Shown here: piece by piece, positions 7,519 to 16,416 of the stretch
How the letters are laid out: every line of letters begins with the position of its first letter
Position numbering within the stretch: position 1 is the stretch's first letter
Source: Flavobacterium caseinilyticum
GTDB taxonomy: Bacteria > Bacteroidota > Bacteroidia > Flavobacteriales > Flavobacteriaceae
Assembly: GCF_004349085.1 (NCBI RefSeq)
Contig: NZ_SMFM01000009.1
Coordinates: 1-64,000, forward strand
Reading direction: 5' to 3'
DNA length: 64,000 nt
Notes under the pieces: generated by a model
Databases searched by the model: none
Told to the model about the DNA's origin: nothing
What the model saw: the letters and a program-made list of their open reading frames with translations, nothing else
Position numbers and translations under genes: made by a program

Positions 7519-9936
7519 TTACTTTTTCCATTTTAAAAGCAAACTATTGCTAACTACGCTTACACTGCTCAATGCCATTGCCGCACCTGCAATCATCGGA
7601 TTAAGCAAGAAACCATTGATTGGGTAAAGAATACCTGCTGCGATAGGAATGCCGATAAGGTTATAGATGAACGCCCAGAACAGATTTTGTTTAATGGTTG
7701 CCACTGTTTGCTTGGATAAGCGTATTGCATGTGGGATTTTTGTCAGGTCTGATGAAATGATGGTCATTTTGGCTACGTCCATTGCAATATCACTTCCTTT
7801 ACCCATCGCAATACTTACATCTGCCGTTGCTAATGCGGTACTATCGTTGATACCATCGCCAACCATTGCGACTACTTTGCCCTGTTTTTGCAGTTCTTTT
7901 ACAAAGTCGGCTTTGTGCTGTGGCAATACTTCTGCTTTGTAATGTTTGATGCCTGTTTGCTGTGCAATGGCTTTGGCTGTCGCTTCATTATCGCCTGTGA
8001 GCATATATAAGTCAATTCCCATTTCTTGCATTTCTTTGATTGCCTGTACCGATGTTTCTTTGATTTTATCGGAAATAGCAACTACCGAAAGAGCCTGTTT
8101 GTTGTCTGCAAACCATATTACGGTTTTGGATTGTTTGCCCCATTCATCGGCTTGCTGTTGTAATGGCTCCGCAATATTGATGTTGTTTTCTGTCAATAGC
8201 TTTTTATTACCTACAAAATAGCTCTCGTTATTGTGATTGGCTTTTGCACCTTTACCTGTAATACTGTCAAACATTGATATTGAAGTGGTTGATACGCCAT
8301 CAAGATGCTTCACTACTGCTTCTGCCAACGGGTGTTCCGATTGCTTTTCGATACTTAATAAAATATCTTTGGTTGCATCGTTATTGTTCAGCCATTGAAT
8401 ACCTGTTACCTGCGGTCTTCCCTCGGTAATGGTTCCAGTTTTATCTAAAACAATGGCATTTACTTTTTTGGCTAATTCCAAACTTTCAGCATCTTTTATT
8501 AAAATACCGTTTTCAGCACCTTTACCAACACCTACCATAATAGCGGTTGGGGTCGCTAAACCTAAAGCACAAGGACAGGCAATAACCAATACTGTAACTG
8601 CCGCTAATAATCCCTGTACCATGCTATTGTCGCCACCCAAAAAGAACCATAAAATAAATGTGAGAATAGCAATAACTATCACTATCGGAACAAAAATACC
8701 TGCAATCTTATCTACCAATTTCTGTACAGGTGCTTTACTTCCCTGTGCATCCTGAACGGTTTTAATGATTTGGGCAAGCATTGTTTCTTTGCCTACTTTA
8801 ACGGCTTTAAATTGAAAACTTCCTTTTTGATTGATTGTACCCGCAAATACTTTTTCGTTTTCTTTTTTGAGAACAGGGACAGGCTCTCCGCTTAGCATAC
8901 TTTCGTCCACATACGAATTACCCGATGTTACCATACCGTCCACCGCAATTTTTTCACCTGGCTTTACAAGAATAACATCACCTGCATTTACCTCTTCAAT
9001 GGCTACCTGTTTTTCAGTTCCGTCAGAATGTAATACAATGACTGTTTTAGGCTGTAAGCCCATTAGTTTTTTAATGGCTGATGAGGTATTTCCTTTGGCT
9101 TTTTCTTCTAACAGTTTACCTAACAGAATGAATGCAATAATAACAGCTGCCGCTTCAAAATAAACGTGTGCGTGTAATCCTCGTTGATGCCAAAAGTCTG
9201 CAAACAGCATATTGAATACACTAAAAATATAGGCAATACCTGTACTCAACGCAACCAAAGTGTCCATATTAGCAGAACGGTGTTTGGCTTGTTTCCACGC
9301 ATTGATAAAGAAATCCCTTCCAAGCCACAATACTACAGGAGTAGAAAATGCCCACATAATTTCATTCCCGTAAGGCATATCCATAAAGAACATACCAATA
9401 ACCACAACGGGTAGCGACAATAGCACTGCCCAAATAGTTTTGGTTTTTAGTTTTTTGAATTTCTTTTCGTGAATGGCTTCAAGTGTTTCCTGCTGTGCGC
9501 TTTCCTCTTTAATCAGTAAATCGTAACCGGCACTTTGCACTGCTTTTTGTAGGATATAAGGATCGGTCATATTGGGAAGATATTCCACAACAAGGTTTCC
9601 TGTACCATAGTTTACCGATGCACTTACCACTCCAGGTTGGAGCTGTATAATACTTTGCGCACTTCCAGCACAAGAAGCACAAGTCATTTCCAAAACTGGG
9701 AAAGTGCCTTTTACTGTTGTAACACCATATCCAAGGTCTTTTACTGCTTTCACTGCATCGGTTACAACCTCCGCATTACTTACGGTAATGGCCGCCCTTC
9801 GGTTATTCAGTTCCACCTTGTAGCTCTGGATACCTTTAACCTGTGCAAGCCCTTTTCCTACTATTAAAGCACAGTGCTCACTATCAACATCTTCCAAAGG
9901 AAGATAAATGATTTCTTTATTATTATTTGTTGCCAT
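7519..9936 (-). CDS. copA: P1B-type copper-translocating ATPase (CopA)
   Basis: 805 residues. Two N-terminal HMA-like domains: the first (about 8-75) has lost the CxxC pair (VDSEHCALIV), the second has MTCASCAGSAQ (CASC 86-89). The transmembrane metal site CPC is at 454-456, the phosphorylation site DKTGTITEG begins at D498, the SEHPLAEA nucleotide-binding motif follows, and MVGDGINDSTALA is the hinge. CPC with downstream MxxS-type helices (GAAMALSSVSVVSNSLLL) marks a Cu(I)-exporting P1B-1 pump. It exports cytosolic copper to the periplasm, where the multicopper oxidase and DUF3347 proteins act. The gene follows the HMA-AraC regulator by about 90 bp. Confidence 0.95.
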   Translation of the reverse strand: MATNNNKEIIYLPLEDVDSEHCALIVGKGLAQVKGIQSYKVELNNRRAAITVSNAEVVTDAVKAVKDLGYGVTTVKGTFPVLEMTCASCAGSAQSIIQLQPGVVSASVNYGTGNLVVEYLPNMTDPYILQKAVQSAGYDLLIKEESAQQETLEAIHEKKFKKLKTKTIWAVLLSLPVVVIGMFFMDMPYGNEIMWAFSTPVVLWLGRDFFINAWKQAKHRSANMDTLVALSTGIAYIFSVFNMLFADFWHQRGLHAHVYFEAAAVIIAFILLGKLLEEKAKGNTSSAIKKLMGLQPKTVIVLHSDGTEKQVAIEEVNAGDVILVKPGEKIAVDGMVTSGNSYVDESMLSGEPVPVLKKENEKVFAGTINQKGSFQFKAVKVGKETMLAQIIKTVQDAQGSKAPVQKLVDKIAGIFVPIVIVIAILTFILWFFLGGDNSMVQGLLAAVTVLVIACPCALGLATPTAIMVGVGKGAENGILIKDAESLELAKKVNAIVLDKTGTITEGRPQVTGIQWLNNNDATKDILLSIEKQSEHPLAEAVVKHLDGVSTTSISMFDSITGKGAKANHNNESYFVGNKKLLTENNINIAEPLQQQADEWGKQSKTVIWFADNKQALSVVAISDKIKETSVQAIKEMQEMGIDLYMLTGDNEATAKAIAQQTGIKHYKAEVLPQHKADFVKELQKQGKVVAMVGDGINDSTALATADVSIAMGKGSDIAMDVAKMTIISSDLTKIPHAIRLSKQTVATIKQNLFWAFIYNLIGIPIAAGILYPINGFLLNPMIAGAAMALSSVSVVSNSLLLKWKK

Positions 9937-10025
9937 ATTTCGCTTGTTTTACTTTACAATGCAAAATTGGCAATAATTAGAATGAGGGTTATTGTAGTTT
10001 TGTGGAATTGATTTGTAAGATTTAC

Positions 10026-10589
10026 TTAAACTTCATCCAAAGGCTTTCTTTTATCCTCACGAATTTGTTTAAAATGGCTGGGTGTTAGTCCGGTTACTTT
10101 CTTGAATTGGTTACTTAAATAAGCAACACTTGAATAATTCAGCCGGAAAGCAATTTCACTTAAAGACAATTCATCATACACCAATAATTCCTTGACCTTT
10201 TCTATTTTTTGAGCAATAAAATATTTTTCAATAGTAGTGTTTTCAATCTCTGAAAATAGGTTGGATAAGTAATTATAATCGTGGTGCAGTTTACTGCTTA
10301 GCACATCTGAAAGGTTGTTTTTGGTGTCGTTGTCTTGATGATGAACCAACTCTATGATTATGTTTTTTATTTTTTCGATGATACGGCTTTTTTTGTCGTC
10401 AATTAGTTCAAACCCTAATGAGGTAAGTACTTCCTCAAAATTCTTCTTTTGTTCATCGGTCAATTCTTTGCCCAATGTTACCTCTCCAAGTTTGATGTTT
10501 TTTACATCCAAACTTAATTTATCCAATTCATTTTGCACTACCATAATACAACGGTTGCAAACCATATTTTTAATAAAGAGTGTTGTCAT
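10026..10589 (-). CDS. HMA-AraC fusion transcriptional regulator
   Basis: About 187 residues from the ATG at 10589 (a GTG four codons upstream is also in frame). Residues 3-65 look like a heavy-metal-associated domain with the pair CNRC at 11-14 (FIKNMVCNRCIMVVQ) ending LTSLGFELID. The rest is a C-terminal AraC DNA-binding domain (DYNYLSNLFSEIEN and LSEIAFRLNYSSVAYLSNQFKKVTGLTPSHFK, the two helix-turn-helices). A metal-binding module joined to AraC suggests direct sensing of cytosolic Cu(I) and control of the downstream P-type ATPase operon. This is inferred from architecture and position. Confidence 0.85.
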   Translation of the reverse strand: MTTLFIKNMVCNRCIMVVQNELDKLSLDVKNIKLGEVTLGKELTDEQKKNFEEVLTSLGFELIDDKKSRIIEKIKNIIIELVHHQDNDTKNNLSDVLSSKLHHDYNYLSNLFSEIENTTIEKYFIAQKIEKVKELLVYDELSLSEIAFRLNYSSVAYLSNQFKKVTGLTPSHFKQIREDKRKPLDEV

Positions 10590-10629
10590 ATTTATTTGCA
10601 CATTATAAACTCACAATTAATTTAATGGA

Positions 10630-10637
10630 CAAATTTA
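10630..10637 (-). promoter_or_regulatory. Candidate -7 box TAAATTTG upstream of the HMA-AraC regulator
   Basis: Minus-strand TAAATTTG fits TAnnTTTG and lies about 40 bp before the ATG at 10589, a normal 5' leader length. It sits in the gap between the end of the coupling-protein gene (10674) and the regulator, so the copper island probably has its own promoter. No clear TTTG was found at the -33 position. Confidence 0.4.
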
Positions 10638-10673
10638 CGCTTTAAGTTTAATTACTCAGATTACTTACAGTAT

Positions 10674-12674
10674 TTATTCCTGTTGCACCAAATGTTGCAA
10701 ATCCGGATCATTCTTAATCCTTTCCAATTCCGTTGCAATAATTAGAACGATGTCTTTTTTTATCTGGCGATAATTGCTTTCGATTTCTTGTTTCATTTTA
10801 TCTTCACCCTGCTCATCAACAAAGGATAGGATTTGTGGGATCTTTTGGTAAGCTTTAGTTTCAGCAGCAACCTTATCATTATCCACTACAATTTCAGCGT
10901 GGAATATTTTTTGTTCGATGCGTTCATCAAAATTATCCGAAACAGCACCTACAAACATACCTTGGGTTAATGTTGAGATTTTAGAAGCCGGAATTAAACT
11001 ATCTAATTGTGTCGATATTGAAGTTGAGGTATCATTTCTGTTGATTGATAAACTTTGACGTTTCTGCAATACTTTTCCAAAACGTTCAGATAAACTTTTT
11101 GCTGTTTCGCCTACTACCTGACCGCTAAAAATATTACCAACGGTATTTTGGATAACCTTTGCCTCTTTATCTCCATAGTCCCTTATTAATTGAGAAAAAT
11201 CCTGAAATCCTAAACAAACTGCTACCTTATTACTACGGGCAGTTGCAATAAGATTGTCCAATCCTCTAAAATATATCGTGGGCAACTCATCAATGATAAC
11301 CGAGCTTTTGAGCTGCCCTTTTTTATTAATGAGTTTTACAATTCTCGAATTATACAATCCCAATGCTGCTGAATAAATATTTTGACGGTCGGGATTGTTA
11401 CCTACACATAAAATCTTTGGCTCTTTGGGATTGTTGATGTCCAGTGAAAAATCATCGCCAGTCATTACCCAATACAATTGTGGCGAAATCATTCTTGACA
11501 ACGGAATTTTTGCGGATGCAATTTGTCCCTGTAATTGGTCTTGTGCTCCGGATTGCCACGCATCCATAAAAGGCGATAGATAATTTTCCAAATCGGGATA
11601 GGAGGTTAAAATTGTAAAAACGTCCGAATATTTTTTGTTCAGCAATTCAATAGCGTGTGGAAATGTACAATACTTGCCGTCCTCATAGATTTTTAGATAC
11701 CAAATAATGGCTGCCAATAGGATAATTGGGCTTTCCACGAAAAAATCGCCTTGCTTTTGTATCCACGACCTGTTGAGGTTAAGCATTATGGTATAAGCCG
11801 CTTCGTAAGCATCGGAAATATCCGTCATAAAATCTGGATTGAGTGGATTGCATCGGTGGCTCTTTCTCGGGTCGTCAAAGTTGATGACGTAAAATTTGGG
11901 TTGAACTTTGTACTTATCGCCGTGTTTCAAAAGATGGTTATAAGCAATAGTAGAAAGGTCGTCAAACTTGAAATCGTAGATGTACATTGAGAAGCCCTTT
12001 TCTATATGCTGCTTGATATAGTTGTTTACGACGGCATAAGATTTTCCGGAACCTGGAGTTCCTAAAACAATCGTTGCCCTGAAAGGATTTACAATGTTAA
12101 TCCAACCCTTGTGTTCCTTTTTATTATACCAGAATTTGGTAGGCAGGTTTACAGAGTATTCATTTTCCATTAGTTTGGTTTCCTGCATGAAGCTTTCGTT
12201 TTCCATATTGAAAACGTCATTCATAAGGTTATTTTTCAATAACCTACTTATCCAAACACCAGCCATCATCAAGGTAATATAACCTAATGAAATAGTAAGG
12301 ATATACAAAAAAGTGCCTATTACCGGAGTTAGTTTTAATAAAGACGTATTCAGAAAAAACAGCACAAAACCAATTCCCAAAGCAACATAGATTTTAGCCC
12401 ACGTTATCTTTTCGTTCTTTACGCCTTTCGTTCCTAAGCAACTCAAAGCAAGCAAAACCAAAGCGAATGCTTTAGTATATAAGGTATGTGAAAATAAACC
12501 TGCTGTTCTGTCGAAATTGCCAAGTATTTTATTGATGACTTCCAACGTCCAGCCACGTTCTAAAAAGAAACCATAGCAGAACCAATAAAGATGCATTAGT
12601 ACCAAAAGGATACTTACTGCCCGCATAAAAGCCATAATCTTGGCAAGTCCTCTTAAATCATCTTCTCCCTGCAT
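10674..12674 (-). CDS. mobC: Type IV coupling protein (MobC / VirD4-TraG type)
   Basis: 666 residues. Four N-terminal transmembrane stretches (about 14-35, 65-80, 95-112, 118-142) precede a cytosolic ATPase with Walker A GTPGSGKS (205-212), SSVIIDELPTIYF as Walker B and a TraM-recognition-type C-terminal region (NVGNIFSGQVVGETAKSLSERFGKV). It should bring the relaxase-DNA complex to the secretion channel made by the tra genes. It ends a minus-strand mobA-mobB-mobC series, about 105 bp beyond mobB. Length and order match conjugative transposons of Bacteroidetes. Confidence 0.92.
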   Translation of the reverse strand: MQGEDDLRGLAKIMAFMRAVSILLVLMHLYWFCYGFFLERGWTLEVINKILGNFDRTAGLFSHTLYTKAFALVLLALSCLGTKGVKNEKITWAKIYVALGIGFVLFFLNTSLLKLTPVIGTFLYILTISLGYITLMMAGVWISRLLKNNLMNDVFNMENESFMQETKLMENEYSVNLPTKFWYNKKEHKGWINIVNPFRATIVLGTPGSGKSYAVVNNYIKQHIEKGFSMYIYDFKFDDLSTIAYNHLLKHGDKYKVQPKFYVINFDDPRKSHRCNPLNPDFMTDISDAYEAAYTIMLNLNRSWIQKQGDFFVESPIILLAAIIWYLKIYEDGKYCTFPHAIELLNKKYSDVFTILTSYPDLENYLSPFMDAWQSGAQDQLQGQIASAKIPLSRMISPQLYWVMTGDDFSLDINNPKEPKILCVGNNPDRQNIYSAALGLYNSRIVKLINKKGQLKSSVIIDELPTIYFRGLDNLIATARSNKVAVCLGFQDFSQLIRDYGDKEAKVIQNTVGNIFSGQVVGETAKSLSERFGKVLQKRQSLSINRNDTSTSISTQLDSLIPASKISTLTQGMFVGAVSDNFDERIEQKIFHAEIVVDNDKVAAETKAYQKIPQILSFVDEQGEDKMKQEIESNYRQIKKDIVLIIATELERIKNDPDLQHLVQQE

Positions 12675-12778
12675 TATTTTAATTTTTAATGTTCGGGCGT
12701 GAATTTAAAGGCTGTAAAGACTGACTTTGGAAAAGTGGTAGTCGATGGCAGTGAAAGGAAGCGTTTGGCTATCAGTTA

Positions 12779-14065
12779 CTACTGACCTCTTATGCGTTTC
12801 TTTTTCTTCTTCATTTTGTTGGCAAAATCCATTTCTTCATAATCTTCACCTTGGGTTTCAGGTAGCAATCCTCCTAACGCTTCAACCAGTCCATCTTCGT
12901 GTTTTTCAGTATTTAAGAAGTCAAATAATTGATGAGGTTTTTCCGTTGGGACATCTTCTATATCGTTGGACTGTGATACTTTTTGTTGAGGTTGATTAGG
13001 ATCTTTAAATTCGGGTTTGATATTATTGTTCCAATAAGCATTAAAGGTATTGGCAGAAAGTTCTTTGTCTAAACGGGAACCGTTCCAAACCGTTTTAGAA
13101 TTGTGGTCAATAAAAGTTATTCCGTAAATACGACCAGTATCATTCCTACGAACCACAACATTAATGCCCTGTTCGGCTAATTGTTTTTTAAAGGTTTGTT
13201 CATCCTTTGTAGCTTGCAGAGCCGTAGTAACAGCTGATTTTAAAGTCTGTTTAGTTGGGTGGTTTTTTAAGGTTTCTTTCGATTTTTCAAAATGTAATTC
13301 CAATGCCGAAATTCCAACATCTTTTCCAAATAAGGAAGCTTTGAAGGGGTGACTTACTTTTTCACCTTTATCATTCAATGCGAAATATAATAGTCCTTGT
13401 TGGAATTTACCTTGCAGCTCGCCTTCCACTTTTTCCGTAGTAATATGGAACAACGAGAGTAAAGCATTGTATTCACCTAAAGTTTGAAACTGATAATAAT
13501 TCGGCAGGTGGCGGACAACCGAAGCTATCTGACTTTTTGCATCACCTTTCTGGTAATTCACAGGGCTAAAAATCTTATTGTTCTGCTTATGTTCTTTATC
13601 CGTTGCAGGTATCAGTCCGTGTTGCCTTTCGAGTTCTCGGCACACATTCATAGACCGCCTTTTCTCAAATTTATCTGAAATCTTTTTGCCTTCTTCATTC
13701 ACGCAAACCGAAACAATATGTATGTGCGTTCTGTCAATATCAGTATGCTTAAAAACTACAAAAGGTTGTTCCCCGTAGCCCATTTCCCGCATATACTGTT
13801 CTGCCAACTCCCTAAATTTTTCATCACTAACATTATCTTTCGGGTCGGGATTGAGCGAAATATGCAACGTATGTTTTTCGGTATTTCGATTTGCAATAAG
13901 ATAAGGCATAAAAGATTGGCTTAATTGTGCTACAGAGTAATGCCCGCTTGGTGTTTCAATTATCTTATTGGCAAACAGAATTTGTCCATTTTCCTTTTCC
14001 ACTTTAAGATTATTGTATGCCAAAGCACCATATAAATTACTGCTCCTTCCAATTTTTACTATCAT
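12779..14065 (-). CDS. mobB: Relaxase/mobilization nuclease (MobB)
   Basis: 428 residues beginning MIVKIGRSSNLYGALAYN, the conserved N-terminus of Bacteroidetes MobB relaxases. The metal-binding motif HTDIDRTHIHIVS (H107, H114, H116) is the three-His motif of MOB-family relaxases, and a tyrosine near the N-terminus (Y12 or Y17) could be the nicking residue. The C-terminal part is polar and helical. It nicks oriT and leads the transferred strand. It starts 2 bp after mobA, so the two are translationally coupled. Confidence 0.92.
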   Translation of the reverse strand: MIVKIGRSSNLYGALAYNNLKVEKENGQILFANKIIETPSGHYSVAQLSQSFMPYLIANRNTEKHTLHISLNPDPKDNVSDEKFRELAEQYMREMGYGEQPFVVFKHTDIDRTHIHIVSVCVNEEGKKISDKFEKRRSMNVCRELERQHGLIPATDKEHKQNNKIFSPVNYQKGDAKSQIASVVRHLPNYYQFQTLGEYNALLSLFHITTEKVEGELQGKFQQGLLYFALNDKGEKVSHPFKASLFGKDVGISALELHFEKSKETLKNHPTKQTLKSAVTTALQATKDEQTFKKQLAEQGINVVVRRNDTGRIYGITFIDHNSKTVWNGSRLDKELSANTFNAYWNNNIKPEFKDPNQPQQKVSQSNDIEDVPTEKPHQLFDFLNTEKHEDGLVEALGGLLPETQGEDYEEMDFANKMKKKKKRIRGQ

Positions 14066-14067
14066 TT

Positions 14068-14508
14068 TTAGACCTGCTTTTTCAGATGTTTTGCTTCAAA
14101 TTCTTCGGTCATTTGAATGATTTTTTGGCATAGCATCGCCATTTCAGCCGTTTGTTTTTCTAATTTGTAGAGAAATGCTGCGGCTTTTTTCTCCGAAAAA
14201 TTCTTGTACAATAGCTTTACAACTTGATTATAATTTACACCGACCGAGCGAAATTGACTGTGAAACGAGGTCAATCGCATATAGAAATCAACTGTTCCTT
14301 TATCAATTTGAATGGTCTTTATCGTTTTTTCAAAGATGCAAGACGTTATAAAATGTGCCTTTACCAGCATTCCCGATTGGTCAAAGAGCGAAAGAAATCG
14401 GCTGTGCTCTTCTTCATTAAAGGAAATTGTATATCTAATCTTTGCCGGGTCTTCTTTAGGTCGGCGTCCGGTCTTCTTTAATTGTTTTCTGTTGTTTTCG
14501 TTCATCAC
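14068..14508 (-). CDS. mobA: Mobilization accessory protein MobA
   Basis: 146 residues, basic at the N-terminus (KQLKKTGRRPKEDPAKIRYTISFNEEEHSRFLSLFD), which resembles a ribbon-helix-helix DNA-binding region, followed by a helical region (VGVNYNQVVKLLYKNFSEKKAAAFLYKLEKQ) shared with plasmid mobilization proteins. It likely binds oriT and positions the MobB relaxase. It directly precedes mobB and faces the oriT-like region at 14540-14700. Confidence 0.88.
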   Translation of the reverse strand: MMNENNRKQLKKTGRRPKEDPAKIRYTISFNEEEHSRFLSLFDQSGMLVKAHFITSCIFEKTIKTIQIDKGTVDFYMRLTSFHSQFRSVGVNYNQVVKLLYKNFSEKKAAAFLYKLEKQTAEMAMLCQKIIQMTEEFEAKHLKKQV

Positions 14509-14570
14509 AAATCCATTTATAATTTACACAAAACCCTGACTTCGGAAGGTGTTTTTCAGCCCCCGGCAGG

Positions 14571-14667
14571 GCAAGTTGTTTTGAGCATCCGAAATCGTTT
14601 CGAGATGCTCAAAACACAACTTGCCGTGTTCTGATGAACACAAAAATCCGCCCTTCGGGACGGATTA
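14571..14667. other. Candidate oriT: inverted repeats upstream of mobA
   Basis: GCAAGTTGTTTTGAGCATC at 14571-14589 faces its near-perfect complement at 14604-14624 (the right arm has 2 extra nt). The 14-nt centre holds a smaller GAAA-TCG-TTTC palindrome. Just beyond, 14644-14667 folds as AATCCG CCC TTC GGG A CGGATT. The location immediately upstream of mobA-mobB and the nested hairpins are as expected for a transfer origin and nic region in this element class. No nick site can be assigned from sequence alone. Confidence 0.5.
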
Positions 14668-14869
14668 AATGTAGCAGGGAAAAACGGCTCGATGCCGTTC
14701 TGCTTCGTGTCCATTTTATCAAGATGCTTTGTATAAATCCGTTAGTAAAATTCATTTTACAAAGTAACCAACTGTTGATAAGAGTATTGCAATGTGATAC
14801 TAGGACAAATTCTGCCTTTGGAAGCCAAACACTACCACGATAATGTAAACACCTATTTATCTGCATTTA

Positions 14870-15200
14870 TTTGTACTTACAAACACATATAGGGACATAG
14901 TTAGCTATGGAGGTAACAACGTAAGTACATCATTACCAATGTAAATAAATACAAATGTGCAGATGTAAAAAAGCGCTTATTGAAATACTTAAATATGCAA
15001 TTGCGTATGCAAAAAAGCAGATACATAAATAAGTAATTATGGTTGTACAAATCTATTTGTCTACAGCCATAAAAATGTATTCAAGTACATAAATAGCCTA
15101 GTACGTAATTACCTGCTTATCTCTATAATTCTGTATAGAGCTACAAACCTATATACGCACCTAAGTAATTGAGAATATAAATTTTAAAAACAGTTAAAAT
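14870..15200. other. AT-rich intergenic region with short repeats before the ParA gene
   Basis: No gene is seen between the oriT-like hairpins and traA. The stretch is rich in TAC/TAAATA words: TACATAAATA occurs at about 15023 and 15088, each followed by a GTAATTA, and TATCTGCATTTATTTGTA near 14860 is partly mirrored by AAATAAATACAAATGTGCAGATG near 14945. Such iteron-like repeats next to a ParA gene could be a centromere (ParB/TraB binding) or an operator for the tra promoter. The function is inferred only from place and repetition. Confidence 0.35.
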
Positions 15201-15968
15201 ATGAATGCAAAACACAAAACAGTATTTATCGCCTTTTCATCTCAAAAAGGCGGTGTGGGAAAAAGTACATTTACAACATTGGTTGCAAGTACGATGCACT
15301 ATCGGTTGGGTTATAATATAGCCGTATTTGATGCCGATTTTCCCCAGCACAGTCTGATGAAAATGAAGGCTCGTGATTTGGCGATGGTAATGGAAAACGA
15401 AGCTTTAAAAAAGCTGGCTTACAAACAATTTACCACCATCAACAAAAAAGCCTATCCGATTATGCAATCCAAAGCTGATAGTGTATTAGAAACCGCTCAC
15501 GAATTTTTAAGTAGTTCTTCAGTGCCGATTGATGTGGTCTTTTTTGACCTGCCCGGAACGGTTAACACGCCTGGTATTTTGAATGCATTGGCAGGAATGC
15601 ACCACATTTTTACACCTATCACGGCAGACCGAGTGGTAATGGAAAGCACACTGATTTTTACACAGCTTTTGCAGGATGTGATTATGAAAAAAGGCGAAAC
15701 TTCCATAGAAACCATCAATCTGTTTTGGAACCAGGTTGATGGCAGGGAAAGTACACCTTTATATGAGGTTTATAACCAACTCATCGACCAATTAGGATTA
15801 AGCCTGATGCAGAGCCAAATCAAAAACAGCACCCGTTTTCGCAAAGAAAGTGAAGTAAACAGCAAAGCCGTTTTCCGCTCTACGGTAATGCCACCTGATG
15901 AACGCTTGATGAAAGCCTGTCAGTTAGATCAATTTGTAAATGAATTTTTAAAAATCATTCAATTATAG
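15201..15968 (+). CDS. traA: ParA-family ATPase (TraA)
   Basis: 255 residues with a deviant Walker A, SSQKGGVGKSTFTTL, near the N-terminus, VFDADFPQHS, and VVFFDLPGT as Walker B. This is the ParA/MinD-type ATPase that begins the tra cluster of CTnDOT-like elements. It may place the excised element or the transfer complex in the cell. It is followed 4 bp later by a DUF3408 gene, in line with a ParA-partner operon, and preceded by the repeat-rich region at 14870-15200. Confidence 0.9.
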   Translation: MNAKHKTVFIAFSSQKGGVGKSTFTTLVASTMHYRLGYNIAVFDADFPQHSLMKMKARDLAMVMENEALKKLAYKQFTTINKKAYPIMQSKADSVLETAHEFLSSSSVPIDVVFFDLPGTVNTPGILNALAGMHHIFTPITADRVVMESTLIFTQLLQDVIMKKGETSIETINLFWNQVDGRESTPLYEVYNQLIDQLGLSLMQSQIKNSTRFRKESEVNSKAVFRSTVMPPDERLMKACQLDQFVNEFLKIIQL

Positions 15969-15972
15969 TCTA

Positions 15973-16413
15973 ATGGAAAAAGAAAATAAAAAAAAACATA
16001 CGCCCGATATTAACGAGGAACTGATGATGAGCCTGATGGTAGATGGCGTAAAAAAAGAGGGATTACAGTTACCCATAGAACAAACTGTTGCAACCCTCGA
16101 AAAGGAATATGTTCAGCCCGAAAAATTACTATTGGAGAAACCTACTGTGAAGGAAAAGACCAAAATTAAAAAAACAAACGAAACAGATTACGAAAGCCTC
16201 TTTTTCAAAAGAACAGACACGAATGCCCGAGATGGAAAAACGGTATATATTCGACCAGATTTTCACGAAAAATTGTCACGTATTGTACAAGTGATAGGCG
16301 AAGACAAAATATCAATTTACGGTTATTTAGACAATTTACTGGATTACCATTTTCAGGAATTTGGTAAACAGATTACCAAGAGTTATGATGATAAATACAA
16401 ACCCATTTTATAA
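15973..16413 (+). CDS. traB: DUF3408 conjugal transfer protein (TraB-like)
   Basis: 146 residues: a charged, disordered N-terminal half (KENKKKHTPDINEELMMSLM; many Lys/Glu) and a conserved C-terminal end YESLFFKRTDTNARDGKTVYIRPDFHEKLSRIVQVIGEDKISIYGYLDNLLDYHF, in pattern the DUF3408 domain with a ribbon-helix-helix-like DNA-binding appearance. Position directly after ParA suggests the DNA-binding partner in a partition-like pair. It is 3 bp from the next gene. Confidence 0.83.
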   Translation: MEKENKKKHTPDINEELMMSLMVDGVKKEGLQLPIEQTVATLEKEYVQPEKLLLEKPTVKEKTKIKKTNETDYESLFFKRTDTNARDGKTVYIRPDFHEKLSRIVQVIGEDKISIYGYLDNLLDYHFQEFGKQITKSYDDKYKPIL

Positions 16414-16416
16414 GTT

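Noticed and set aside
14609-14866. 85-codon minus-strand frame in the oriT-like region
   Set aside because: It crosses the inverted repeats and has no recognisable domain; the region is better read as a non-coding transfer origin.
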